Source of the DNA: Bacilli bacterium | GTDB lineage: Bacteria > Bacillota_I > Bacilli_A > RF39 > UBA660 | Reading direction: 5' to 3' | Assembly: GCA_017541325.1 (NCBI GenBank) | Contig: JAFXZI010000012.1 | Location: 62,001 to 126,000, forward strand | DNA: 64,000 nucleotides | Part shown: one piece after another, positions 1-8,672 of the stretch | How positions within the stretch are numbered: position 1 is the stretch's first letter | Layout: the number at the start of each line of letters is the position of its first letter | Notes under the pieces: model-generated | What the model saw: the letters and a program-made list of their open reading frames with translations, nothing else | Database searches by the model: none | Told to the model about the DNA's origin: nothing | Translations under genes and position numbers: made by a program

Positions 1-689
1 CTATCTCCTCCAAGTGCTGCAATTAAATTCTTAATATCATTTAATGACTCTGTAATAAACATTGCTTGAGTAGATTCAGGAAATCCCATACCATCAAGCA
101 TACCAGCAGCAATTGCAATTACGTTTTTAATAGAACCACATATTTCTACTCCTACGATATCATGAGTAGTTCTAAGTTTTAAGAAATCATTTTGAAGAGT
201 CTTCTTCATTATTTCTTCTGTCTTTTCATTAGTAGTTGCAAGAGAAAGTCCAATTGGACATAGACTAGCAATATCTACTGCAAATGATGGACCAGATATA
301 ACTGCTATTTTATCAGTATCAATATAACGAGCTAGTATATCATATACGAAAGAACAAGTATCTCTTTCTATTCCTTTTGATGCAATACAAATATGTTGAT
401 TTGGTTTAATACAATATTTAAGTTCACTACTTGTACTATCTACAAATCCAGCAGGAACTGCAACAACAATTAAATCTGCACCTTCTACTGCCTCTTTCAT
501 ATTAGTTGTATAAGTAATATCTTTTGGCAATTTAACTCCAGGAAGTTTGTTTTTATTTTCATGTTCTTTTTCAAGCATTTCTCTTTCTGGCTCAAATTTA
601 GCCCACATTTTTATATTACATTTATTTCTGTGAAACATTAAAGCAAGTGATAAACCATATGCCCCTGTTCCTAGTATTGTTACATTCAT
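1..689 (-). CDS. gpsA: NAD(P)-dependent glycerol-3-phosphate dehydrogenase, partial (C-terminus off the left edge)
   Basis: Makes sn-glycerol-3-phosphate from dihydroxyacetone phosphate, the entry to phospholipid synthesis. Reading back from an ATG at 689, the frame is open to the window edge (229 codons). It begins MNVTILGTGAYGLSLA, a GxGxxG nucleotide-binding loop in which one Gly-to-Ala change is normal for GpsA. Further in are VVAVPAGF, the conserved ASKGIE segment, the SGPSFA motif and, near the edge, GVEICGSIKNVIAIAAGM, which carries the catalytic lysine in the family. A good ribosome site (AAGGAGATAAT) precedes the ATG. The stop and the last roughly 100 residues lie outside the window. 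It sits 14 bases downstream of holA and may be co-transcribed with it. Confidence 0.93.
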   Translation of the reverse strand, partial: MNVTILGTGAYGLSLALMFHRNKCNIKMWAKFEPEREMLEKEHENKNKLPGVKLPKDITYTTNMKEAVEGADLIVVAVPAGFVDSTSSELKYCIKPNQHICIASKGIERDTCSFVYDILARYIDTDKIAVISGPSFAVDIASLCPIGLSLATTNEKTEEIMKKTLQNDFLKLRTTHDIVGVEICGSIKNVIAIAAGMLDGMGFPESTQAMFITESLNDIKNLIAALGGD

Positions 690-703
690 TATTATCTCCT
701 TTT

Positions 704-1630
704 TTATATGTTACAAATAAATGAAGTAAAAGCAATATCTGGATCCATTCCAGTTTTAATATTAATTTCTACATCACATATCATTTTTAATAAATCAAAC
801 AATTCATTAATTGAATAATTAAAACTAGCTTCTATAGCTTTTCTAAAACGAAAAGGATGGAATCCTAATAATTCAGCTACTTCATCATAATTATTATTAT
901 ATTCTTTTAATAGTAGTCTTCCATTATACATCATACGATATTGATCTTGTAAAAGTGCTACTATTTTATTTATATCTTCTCCATTATTAGTAAGATCTTG
1001 ATATAAAGAATAAACTTTACTTTTATTTCTTTTTGAAAAAGCATCTACTAAAGAAAATACATTATCACTAAAAGATTTCATTACTATAGCATCTATATCT
1101 TCTTTTAAAATTATTTTTTCTTCTAATTTATAACTCTTTAGTTTTTCAAGTTCATTCATTATTTTAGAATTATCATTATTACAATAATTAATTAAATAAC
1201 TAATAGTATAACTATCCATCTTGTATCCATCTAATTTTGTTTTAATTACATCTTCTATTTTTATATCATTACTAATAATTTTAGCTTTTTCATTTAATAA
1301 TTTATTTATTTTCTTCTTATTATCCACCTTCTCTACAACAAGTATTAATATATTATCACTAGGATTATTTAAATATTTTTCTAAAATAGTAGTATCTTGT
1401 TCTATAAAATTTTTTCCTACTTTAGAACTACTTAAAAAATAAGCATTAAATCCTATTACCGCTTTTTTATTAGAAAATAAACTATATGTATCTAAATTTT
1501 CTATTAAATAATTTAAAGATGATTGTTCTAAATCATATTTAATTATTTCTTCTATATTGTTATCTTTAATGATCTTATTAATAGTTTCAGTAATTGTAAT
1601 AGAATCACTTGAAATAATTAAATAATTCAT
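704..1630 (-). CDS. holA: DNA polymerase III delta subunit
   Basis: Clamp-loader delta subunit, which opens the sliding clamp for loading onto DNA. The protein is 308 aa, normal for Gram-positive HolA. It starts MNYLIISSDS and has the expected three-part look: a degenerate AAA+ N-terminus without a Walker A motif, a lysine-rich middle, and a C-terminal collar ending in MDPDIAFTSFICNI. The segment ALLQDQYRMMYNGRLL matches the conserved helix IAxLxxQFRxLLQxKxL of the family. I chose the ATG at 1630 rather than a GTG at 1639, because that GTG lies inside the ribosome site AGGTGGTAG. It follows the terminator of the CPBP protease gene. Divergence is high, as usual for delta, but order and length fit. 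Confidence 0.82.
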   Translation of the reverse strand: MNYLIISSDSITITETINKIIKDNNIEEIIKYDLEQSSLNYLIENLDTYSLFSNKKAVIGFNAYFLSSSKVGKNFIEQDTTILEKYLNNPSDNILILVVEKVDNKKKINKLLNEKAKIISNDIKIEDVIKTKLDGYKMDSYTISYLINYCNNDNSKIMNELEKLKSYKLEEKIILKEDIDAIVMKSFSDNVFSLVDAFSKRNKSKVYSLYQDLTNNGEDINKIVALLQDQYRMMYNGRLLLKEYNNNYDEVAELLGFHPFRFRKAIEASFNYSINELFDLLKMICDVEINIKTGMDPDIAFTSFICNI

Positions 1631-1656
1631 AACTACCACCTAAGAAAATTATAACA

Positions 1657-1681
1657 TAAAAAAATAGGCTTAGCCTATTTT
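1657..1681 (-). terminator. Rho-independent terminator after the CPBP protease gene
   Basis: A 9-bp stem (AAAATAGGC with GCCTATTTT, loop TTA) is followed on the minus strand by a run of T. It lies between the stop of the protease gene and the start of holA. Confidence 0.75.
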
Positions 1682-1684
1682 TAT

Positions 1685-3799
1685 TTAAATATCTAGATTT
1701 TCTAGTACTTCCATTACTTGTTTTAATAATTTATTATTCGGATCGGTTACTTTAATAGTGTAATAATTATCACGATTATTAATTAAATATAATGATTCTA
1801 TTCTATTATAATAATATTTATTTTTTCCATAATATACTATCGAACTATTTAATAATTTATCCATATAAGTGGATTGATTAATCGCTTTAATTTCAATTAT
1901 GTTAGTCTTATTAGCTTGGAGAATGATAGTATTATGATAGTCTATTCTATCAAACACATTTTTATCATATTTAATATCAATATCTAATTTACTGGTATCA
2001 ATTTCAACTCCTTTAAAAACTAAACCATTTAAAGGATTTTTTATTTCATATTTAACCTTATAAACTGGAACTTCTATTTTCTTAGAAAGACTATTAAAGA
2101 ATTCTTTATTATATACATCATCTATATTATATTTTTTATCAGTTAATGTAGTTATATCTCCAGAATATATTAGATTATTAAATGAAGAATCTCCATATAT
2201 TTCACCAATATTTATGTTTTCTAATAAATAATACATTTCTATTATTACTTCACTACCATCAGTTGTATAAGTTTTTATTCCAGAATATACTTTGACGTTT
2301 TTATTATAATTTTCTTGATAAGTACAATTATATTTATTTTCTTCATGATAACAATATAGATGACTATCATATCTAAAATCAACATAATCATCTTTATTTA
2401 TTTTCTTATCAAATAATTCTTTATAAGCATCAGCAAAATCTTCATCACTAACTATGAAAGGATCTGGAGTATCTATTGTATGCATTGTCATAAACGCTCT
2501 TATTTCATTAGATAAATCTTTTTCTTTAGTTTTGTTTTTAAAAATATATTCTTCTCCATAATTATATTTAGGTAGATTATTATATGTATTACGTACATTA
2601 TCATCAATAAACTTAAAGTCATATACCGCACCAACTGTAATAAAAATTACAATTATTACAATTGCACTAGCAAAGAAGTGTTGTATTCCTAAAATCTTAT
2701 TGTTTTTCTTTTCTACATATTCTTTATCATTTATACGAGCAACGATTCCATTAATCTTCTTTTTACGTAATAGGAATAATGCAAAGATAAAATAGAATAT
2801 TGCTGGAATTAACATTAATGAATTATAACCAGATATAACTTCTCCATATTCCATTTCATTTCCAACAAAGATGAAAGTTATACTTGCACAAACATCCCAT
2901 AATCCATGGATTAGAGAGTTGTACCAAATATTATTAGTACGCAAGTAAATGGCAGCAAGATATATTCCCATTGCAGTTGCACTGATAACTTGCATTGTTA
3001 CTCCAAAGAAATTAGCTCCTGTAGATAAATTCATATAATGAGCAAGTCCAAATAATAAACTAGATACAACTACTGCAAACCATATATCTTTACGATTCTT
3101 TTTATATTTATCTAGAAGAATATTAAGTACTATTCCTCGTAGTAAGAATTCTTCAAATAATCCTACTAATAAATAATTAAGTATTAAAAGAATAATATAT
3201 GATGCTGATTGAAATTCATGAGTAAAAACATTTACTGAAATTTGAACTGATGCACTTACAAGTAAAAATAACCATATTGGTAAAGATATTTTAATCATTT
3301 CAAAGAATGATACTTCATTTTTTATAATAAATTTATATTTATGACAAATATAGATAATTATACCTAAACATATACAGGCAGTAAATTCAGAAATCATATC
3401 TGCACCATAGGTAAATTCAGTACAATAATTAATTAATGAACCATAACTTACCAAAGATATTCCACTTATACCTACAATTATGCTTGCAAGTAGTGTGTTT
3501 TTCTTTATAAAAGTCTTTAAGTCTATCTCATCATCTGATTTCATAAATGAAGAAAACATACCACAACCTGTAATAATTAACATTCCTGGGTGTGTCTCAA
3601 TTATACCCATGAGTCCAAATAATAATGCATTTAAATATAATTCTTTTTTAGTATTTGATATAACTATTACAAGAATTGATAATAAAGTTAATAATAATCT
3701 ATGTACTTTAAAACCATAAAATATAATAATAAATACATTTAATATAATTAACATTATTGATATATAAGTTATTATTCTCGATTTATCTTTTAGTTTCAT
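1685..3799 (-). CDS. CPBP-family intramembrane glutamic protease with a large C-terminal extracytoplasmic domain
   Basis: Polytopic membrane protein of 704 aa. The three CPBP (Abi/CAAX-like) motifs are all present: EEFLLRG (EExxxR), FGLAHYMN (FxxxH) and HGLWD (HxxxD), in residues about 215-305. Around ten hydrophobic segments fill the first ~345 residues. After a basic loop (LRKKKINGIVARINDKE) comes one more membrane segment near 375-395, then a ~310-residue soluble, Tyr/Asn/Lys-rich domain that I do not recognise and that is probably outside the cell. Typical CPBP proteases are 200-300 aa, so the tail is unusual. Start ATG at 3799 has the ribosome site AGGTGATAAT. Known members process prenylated proteins, bacteriocins or peptide signals; the substrate here is unknown. 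Confidence 0.8.
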   Translation of the reverse strand: MKLKDKSRIITYISIMLIILNVFIIIFYGFKVHRLLLTLLSILVIVISNTKKELYLNALLFGLMGIIETHPGMLIITGCGMFSSFMKSDDEIDLKTFIKKNTLLASIIVGISGISLVSYGSLINYCTEFTYGADMISEFTACICLGIIIYICHKYKFIIKNEVSFFEMIKISLPIWLFLLVSASVQISVNVFTHEFQSASYIILLILNYLLVGLFEEFLLRGIVLNILLDKYKKNRKDIWFAVVVSSLLFGLAHYMNLSTGANFFGVTMQVISATAMGIYLAAIYLRTNNIWYNSLIHGLWDVCASITFIFVGNEMEYGEVISGYNSLMLIPAIFYFIFALFLLRKKKINGIVARINDKEYVEKKNNKILGIQHFFASAIVIIVIFITVGAVYDFKFIDDNVRNTYNNLPKYNYGEEYIFKNKTKEKDLSNEIRAFMTMHTIDTPDPFIVSDEDFADAYKELFDKKINKDDYVDFRYDSHLYCYHEENKYNCTYQENYNKNVKVYSGIKTYTTDGSEVIIEMYYLLENINIGEIYGDSSFNNLIYSGDITTLTDKKYNIDDVYNKEFFNSLSKKIEVPVYKVKYEIKNPLNGLVFKGVEIDTSKLDIDIKYDKNVFDRIDYHNTIILQANKTNIIEIKAINQSTYMDKLLNSSIVYYGKNKYYYNRIESLYLINNRDNYYTIKVTDPNNKLLKQVMEVLENLDI

Positions 3800-3845
3800 A
3801 TTATCACCTATTATTATTTTATCATTTATTTTATTTTTTTCCTAA

Positions 3846-3872
3846 ATAAAAAGAGATAAAAATATCTCTTTA
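3846..3872 (-). terminator. Rho-independent terminator of the cmk-alaS operon
   Basis: Stem AAAGAGATA/TATCTCTTT with a four-base loop, followed by T-rich sequence on the minus strand. It overlaps the alaS stop codon. Confidence 0.8.
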
Positions 3873-6554
3873 CATTTTTATCTCTTCTTTAATACTTTCA
3901 AAAATACTATCTAAGTTTTCTGTACTTCTTCCTCCACCTTGGGCAAATGTAGGAGAACCTCCTCCATTACCATTAGATTCAACAGAAGATTTCTTAACAA
4001 TCATACCAGCATTAATTTTAGAATTTGATCTAGCTACAAAATTAATATTATCCCCATTTATATTAGCAAACATAATAAATGAATTATCTAATTTATTAGC
4101 TAAAGCATCACAAATAGATTTAAGAGATGTAACATCTAAACCAGTTGATTTATATAATAATACTTTTATTCCATTTATTTCTTCTACTTTATCTAAATAT
4201 TCATCTAAATCATTTGTAACAGTATTCTTCTTTAATTCATTATATGCCTTATCTAATTTTCTAACTTCATTTTGAATATATTCTAATTGATTACGATTAT
4301 ATATTATTGCATTATAAGAATCTAATGATACTTGATCAAGCATTATATCAAAATCAAGTGTTTTATTCATTTCTTTAGCTTTTTCTAGAATATTTTTTGC
4401 TTTATCAAGTTGTTTTCCAATTTCTATTACATAAGTACTTACTACTTCTTTAACAGCATCTTCTATTCTATCTCCAGTAGCACCTTCTATACGATATAGA
4501 TTGCTTCCTTTAGATTCTAATTTAACAATTGCTAATTTTTTAATTTCACTAGTATTTTTTACATGTGTTCCACCACATAATTCAATAGAATCTCCAATTT
4601 GTACTACTCTAACTATATCTTTATATTTTTCACTAAATAATGCCATAGCACCTAATTTTTTAGCTTCTTCAATAGGCATTTCTTTAATAACTGTCTCAAT
4701 ATTTTTATTTATTCTTTCATTTGCTAAACGTTCCACTTCAAGTATTTCATTTTCAGTAATTTTTCCAGTATAAGTAAAATCAAATCTAAATCTATCAGCA
4801 TCAACATAACTACCTGCTTGATGTACTTTTTCACTTAATACTTCTTGTAGGCATTTTTGAATAATATGAGTACTACTATGATTACATGCAGTAGAAGCTC
4901 TATCATCAGCCATTATCTTAATATCTATAGTATCTCCTACTGTAATAGTACCTTCTACTACTTCTACTCTATGTAAGTGTTGTCCATTAGGAGCTTTTTC
5001 TACAGAAAGTACTTTAGCTTTAAAGTTTTTACTCTTCATAGCACCCCTATCACAAACTTGACCACCACTAGTAGCATAAAAACATGTTTCTTTTAAAATA
5101 ACATATCCAGTATCATCTATATAATCTACAAATTCTCCATCTTTAAATAGTCCAATTACTTCAGTAGATAAAGCATCTTTTTCATATGTAAATGTACTTT
5201 CTTCTTTATAGTTTAATAGTGCTTCATTTTGTTTATTCATAGTAGACTCTTGATGACGAGAATCTTTACTCATTTGTTTTTGTAGATCCATATACTTATC
5301 AAATTCTTCTTTAGAAGTAGTATATCCTTCATCTTCTAAATACTCTAATGTTAATTCATACGGAAATCCATAAGTATCATATAACTTAAATACATCATAA
5401 CCACTAATAGTTTTATCAGTACTTTCTTTAATTAATTCTTCTAATCTTTTTTCTCCTGCTGCTAAAGTATTATGGAACAATCTTTCTTCATCTAATACTA
5501 ATGTTTTTACATTACCCTTAGTATTTACAAGTTCTGGATATGATTCTTTCATAATATCTACAACAGTATCTACTAACTTATAAATAAATGGTTCATTACA
5601 TCCTAACTTTTTACCCATTCTAACACTTCTACGAAGCAATCTTCTTAAAACGTACCCTCTACCATTATTTTCAAATATTGCTCCATCAGAAAGTGCCATA
5701 GTAACTGCACGAATATGATCAGCAATTACTTTAAAAGGCATATCTCCATTGTATTTTTTACCAGTTAATTCTTCTATTCTTTTAATAATTGGTACAAATA
5801 AATCTGTATCAAAAGTAGAATCTACATCTTGGAAAATACAACACCATCTCTCAAGTCCTGCACCTGTATCAATATTTTTATGAGGAAGTTCTGGATATCC
5901 TTTTCTATCCATTCCAGGAGTAGAATTAAATTGACTAAATACATTATTCCAAATTTCAATGAAACGCTCTTGTTCTTCATCGTTTTTAAAGTGTTCTAAA
6001 GCTTTTCCGTCAATATCATATTTGCTTCCTCTATCATAGAATATTTCAGAATCTGGTCCACATGGTCCACTTCCTATTTCCCAGAAATTACCATCAAGAC
6101 GAACAACGTGACTTTCTGCTAAACCTAACTCTACCCAACGAGATGCTGCAACATCATCATCAGTATATACAGTTACATATAATTTATCTTTTGGTATATC
6201 ACACCAATCAGGACTAGTTAAAAACTCGTATGCAAATTCTAAAGCTTCTTCTTTAAAATAATCTCCAATTGAAAAATTACCCATCATTTCAAAAAAAGTT
6301 TGATGTCTTTTTGTAACTCCAACATTTTCTATATCATTAGTTCTTATACATTTTTGTACTGTTGCAATTCTTTTATTTTCAGGAACAACAGATCCATCAA
6401 AATATTTTTTTAATGGGGTTACTCCAGCATTTGTAAATAGTAAACTATCATCATCATATGGAATTAGACTAGCACTTTCTAATACCATATGTCCTTTACT
6501 AGTAAAATAATCCATCCATAGATTTCTTATTTCTGTACTACTATATTTTTTCAT
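3870..6554 (-). CDS. alaS: Alanyl-tRNA synthetase
   Basis: Charges tRNA-Ala. Full length at 894 aa. It has the class II catalytic domain at the N-terminus (FTNAGVTPLKKYF, RRLLRRSVRMGKKLG), an editing domain with HSSTHIIQ and CGGTHV supplying the zinc ligands, and a C-terminal C-Ala domain rich in glycine (SNGNGGGSPTFAQGGGR). The ATG overlaps the end of cmk by 14 bases, so translation is probably coupled. The ribosome site AGGTAGG lies inside cmk. The operon starts with a T-box whose specifier reads GCU (alanine), so uncharged tRNA-Ala should control the gene. A terminator overlaps its stop. Confidence 0.98.
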   Translation of the reverse strand: MKKYSSTEIRNLWMDYFTSKGHMVLESASLIPYDDDSLLFTNAGVTPLKKYFDGSVVPENKRIATVQKCIRTNDIENVGVTKRHQTFFEMMGNFSIGDYFKEEALEFAYEFLTSPDWCDIPKDKLYVTVYTDDDVAASRWVELGLAESHVVRLDGNFWEIGSGPCGPDSEIFYDRGSKYDIDGKALEHFKNDEEQERFIEIWNNVFSQFNSTPGMDRKGYPELPHKNIDTGAGLERWCCIFQDVDSTFDTDLFVPIIKRIEELTGKKYNGDMPFKVIADHIRAVTMALSDGAIFENNGRGYVLRRLLRRSVRMGKKLGCNEPFIYKLVDTVVDIMKESYPELVNTKGNVKTLVLDEERLFHNTLAAGEKRLEELIKESTDKTISGYDVFKLYDTYGFPYELTLEYLEDEGYTTSKEEFDKYMDLQKQMSKDSRHQESTMNKQNEALLNYKEESTFTYEKDALSTEVIGLFKDGEFVDYIDDTGYVILKETCFYATSGGQVCDRGAMKSKNFKAKVLSVEKAPNGQHLHRVEVVEGTITVGDTIDIKIMADDRASTACNHSSTHIIQKCLQEVLSEKVHQAGSYVDADRFRFDFTYTGKITENEILEVERLANERINKNIETVIKEMPIEEAKKLGAMALFSEKYKDIVRVVQIGDSIELCGGTHVKNTSEIKKLAIVKLESKGSNLYRIEGATGDRIEDAVKEVVSTYVIEIGKQLDKAKNILEKAKEMNKTLDFDIMLDQVSLDSYNAIIYNRNQLEYIQNEVRKLDKAYNELKKNTVTNDLDEYLDKVEEINGIKVLLYKSTGLDVTSLKSICDALANKLDNSFIMFANINGDNINFVARSNSKINAGMIVKKSSVESNGNGGGSPTFAQGGGRSTENLDSIFESIKEEIKM

Positions 6555-7227
6555 CTATATTACCTACCTTTTTATTTAACAATTCAACTATTTTGTTTTC
6601 TACTTCAATAACACTTAACTCTGTAGTATCAAGAAGTATTGCATCATCTGCTTGTTTAAGAGGACTATTCTCACGATGAGTATCACGATAATCTCTTTCT
6701 TCTAATTCCTTCTTAACATCAAGAAAATCCATTTCTATTCCTTTTTCTTGATAATCTTTTAATCTTCTTCTAGTTCTTTCTTCAACACTAGCAGTCAAAT
6801 ATATTTTTAAAGTTGCATTAGGAAGTACTACTGTACCAATATCTCTACCATCCATAATTACATTATTACGTCCAGCAAATTCTTGTTGTAATGAAACTAG
6901 TTTTTCTCTAACTAGTAGATACTGACTAACAACACTAGCAGCACGAGATACTTCTTCTGTTCTAATACTATCAGTAATATCTTCATCATTTAAAAAAATT
7001 CTTTGAACTCCATTTTCATACTTTAAAGATACATTTAAACTATCTAAATGTGGTAAAACATTTTCTTCAATATCATAATCTATATTATTTTTTATATAAA
7101 ATAATCCAATGGCTCGATACATAGCTCCTGTATCAATATAAATATAGTTTAATCTTTTACTTAAGTTTTTAGCTACTGTACTCTTTCCAGTAGCACTTGG
7201 TCCATCTAAGGCTATTTGTATACTCAT
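6541..7227 (-). CDS. cmk: Cytidylate kinase
   Basis: Phosphorylates CMP and dCMP. The protein is 228 aa, normal length. The P-loop is GPSATGKST near residue 9, followed by YIDTGAMYRA, MDGRDIGTVVLP (substrate binding) and the lid arginines TRRRLKDYQ, all canonical. The ribosome site is AGGAGGATAAA before ATG. It is the first gene behind an alanine T-box and overlaps alaS by 14 bases. A nucleotide kinase under amino-acid control is unusual; cmk is more often next to rpsA, der or plsC. Confidence 0.97.
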   Translation of the reverse strand: MSIQIALDGPSATGKSTVAKNLSKRLNYIYIDTGAMYRAIGLFYIKNNIDYDIEENVLPHLDSLNVSLKYENGVQRIFLNDEDITDSIRTEEVSRAASVVSQYLLVREKLVSLQQEFAGRNNVIMDGRDIGTVVLPNATLKIYLTASVEERTRRRLKDYQEKGIEMDFLDVKKELEERDYRDTHRENSPLKQADDAILLDTTELSVIEVENKIVELLNKKVGNIDEKI

Positions 7228-7240
7228 TTTATCCTCCTAA

Positions 7241-7420
7241 AAATAAAAGATCCAATTATAGGAGTGCATAAGCACGGTACCATCCTACTTTTGGATCTTA
7301 ATTCATATAACGGTCATCCCGACATGCTCCAAAGTAGCTTTCTAAATAATATCTTATTCCTCTTCCACCAATAAGGAACTCTCTTTAAAGAATCTTACTT
7401 ATACTCATCTTTATCATCGC
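7241..7420 (-). promoter_or_regulatory. T-box riboswitch, alanine specifier, upstream of cmk-alaS
   Basis: On the minus strand the leader holds the T-box core AGGATGGTACCGTG and a terminator stem AAGATCCAA/TTGGATCTTTT (arms at 7291-7299 and 7245-7255). The T-box bulge TGGT would pair with the tRNA ACCA end. Stem I has an AGTA loop-E-like bulge, a distal loop around GGTGGAAG, and the specifier loop GAAA-GCT-A. The GCU codon at 7336-7338 is alanine and agrees with alaS downstream. Uncharged tRNA-Ala should favour the antiterminator and read-through into cmk and alaS. Confidence 0.93.
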
Positions 7421-7423
7421 ATT

Positions 7424-8608
7424 TTATTGTTCAATATTTACTTCTTCTAGCTCTATTTCTTCTTCGTCTTCTTTAAATAATTCATATTTTTCAATAAAGA
7501 AATTAGCTATAATCTTGCAACATGCAATAATAGGTGTTGCAAATAACATACCAATTATACCAAAGAAATGTCCAAATAACAATAATCCAATTATAATCGT
7601 TACTGGATGTAGTTTCATTGTCTTACTCATTATAGTAGGAGTAAGTAAATAACTTTCTAATCCTTGACATATTAGTACTGATATTAATACTCCAATTCCT
7701 ACACTAGGAGATATAGTAAAGGCTATTAATACTGAAGGTATTCCACCTATATATGGTCCTAAATAAGGAATAATATTTGTTATAGCACAGAAAAGTCCAA
7801 ATACCATTGGAGCTTTCATACCAGCTATTCTCATACCAATACTTTGACAGATGAATAAGATAAACATTACCATCAAAGTACCATATACATAATTTCTTAA
7901 AGTTTGATTTAACATAGTAGTTAATCTATCCATATCTTTTCTATGTTTTTTAGGAACTATTTTAGCAAGTTGCTTTTTTACTCCATCGAAATCTATTAAC
8001 ATATAAAAACCAATTAATAATCCAACTATAAATGTTAAACCACCACTAAGTATTGATTTACTAACCCTAATAATTGTAGTTGGTCCATCTACTGTAAATG
8101 AATAGAAGAATCCAGATAAAGCATCATATATATTTTTCTTAACTATTCCAGAATCTAAGTTATAAGTTCTAGAAATAGTATTAATAATATGGTTAATCCA
8201 TTCAGTAAGATTATTAATAGTATCTGGTGCAGCAGTAATCATCTCTTTTATTTGAGAACCCATTGCAGGAATTATTAAATTACCTATAAGTATCATGATT
8301 GATATTAGTATTACATAGACAAAGGTTACTCCAATTCCTCTTTTTACACCCTTCTTTTGAAGCAAAGATACTATTGGATCTAATAACCAAGCAAGTATAA
8401 TACCAAAGAAGAATGCAGATAAAACGCTAATAATCTCTCTAATAGTATTTAAAATATGTAACTCTTTTAATAAGTGAATTCCAATAAATATTAATGATAA
8501 AATAGCAAGTGTATATATCAATTTCATGAACTTACTACTTAATTTAATTAGTTCATTTAATTTTCTATAATTAATTCCTTCACTTTCTTTTTTCTCTTTT
8601 TTAAACAT
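7424..8608 (-). CDS. AI-2E family (UPF0118) transporter-like membrane protein
   Basis: 394 aa with about eight membrane segments. Family landmarks are FGIILAWLLDPIV near the N-terminus, the conserved GLLIGFYMLIDFDGVKKQL in the middle, and the glycine/proline-rich AITNIIPYLGPYIGGIPSVLIAF and PTIMSKTMKLHPVTIIIGLLLFGHFFGIIGM stretches, broken here by loops. Members include putative autoinducer-2 exporters and sodium/proton antiporters, so the transported species cannot be named. The C-terminal tail is acidic (DEEEIELEEVN). Its stop lies only a few bases before the alanine T-box. Confidence 0.85.
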   Translation of the reverse strand: MFKKEKKESEGINYRKLNELIKLSSKFMKLIYTLAILSLIFIGIHLLKELHILNTIREIISVLSAFFFGIILAWLLDPIVSLLQKKGVKRGIGVTFVYVILISIMILIGNLIIPAMGSQIKEMITAAPDTINNLTEWINHIINTISRTYNLDSGIVKKNIYDALSGFFYSFTVDGPTTIIRVSKSILSGGLTFIVGLLIGFYMLIDFDGVKKQLAKIVPKKHRKDMDRLTTMLNQTLRNYVYGTLMVMFILFICQSIGMRIAGMKAPMVFGLFCAITNIIPYLGPYIGGIPSVLIAFTISPSVGIGVLISVLICQGLESYLLTPTIMSKTMKLHPVTIIIGLLLFGHFFGIIGMLFATPIIACCKIIANFFIEKYELFKEDEEEIELEEVNIEQ

Positions 8609-8672
8609 AGAATCACATCCTAAAATAATAATATCATATTTATCTTTTTTTTAAAGATTATTTTATTAATTT

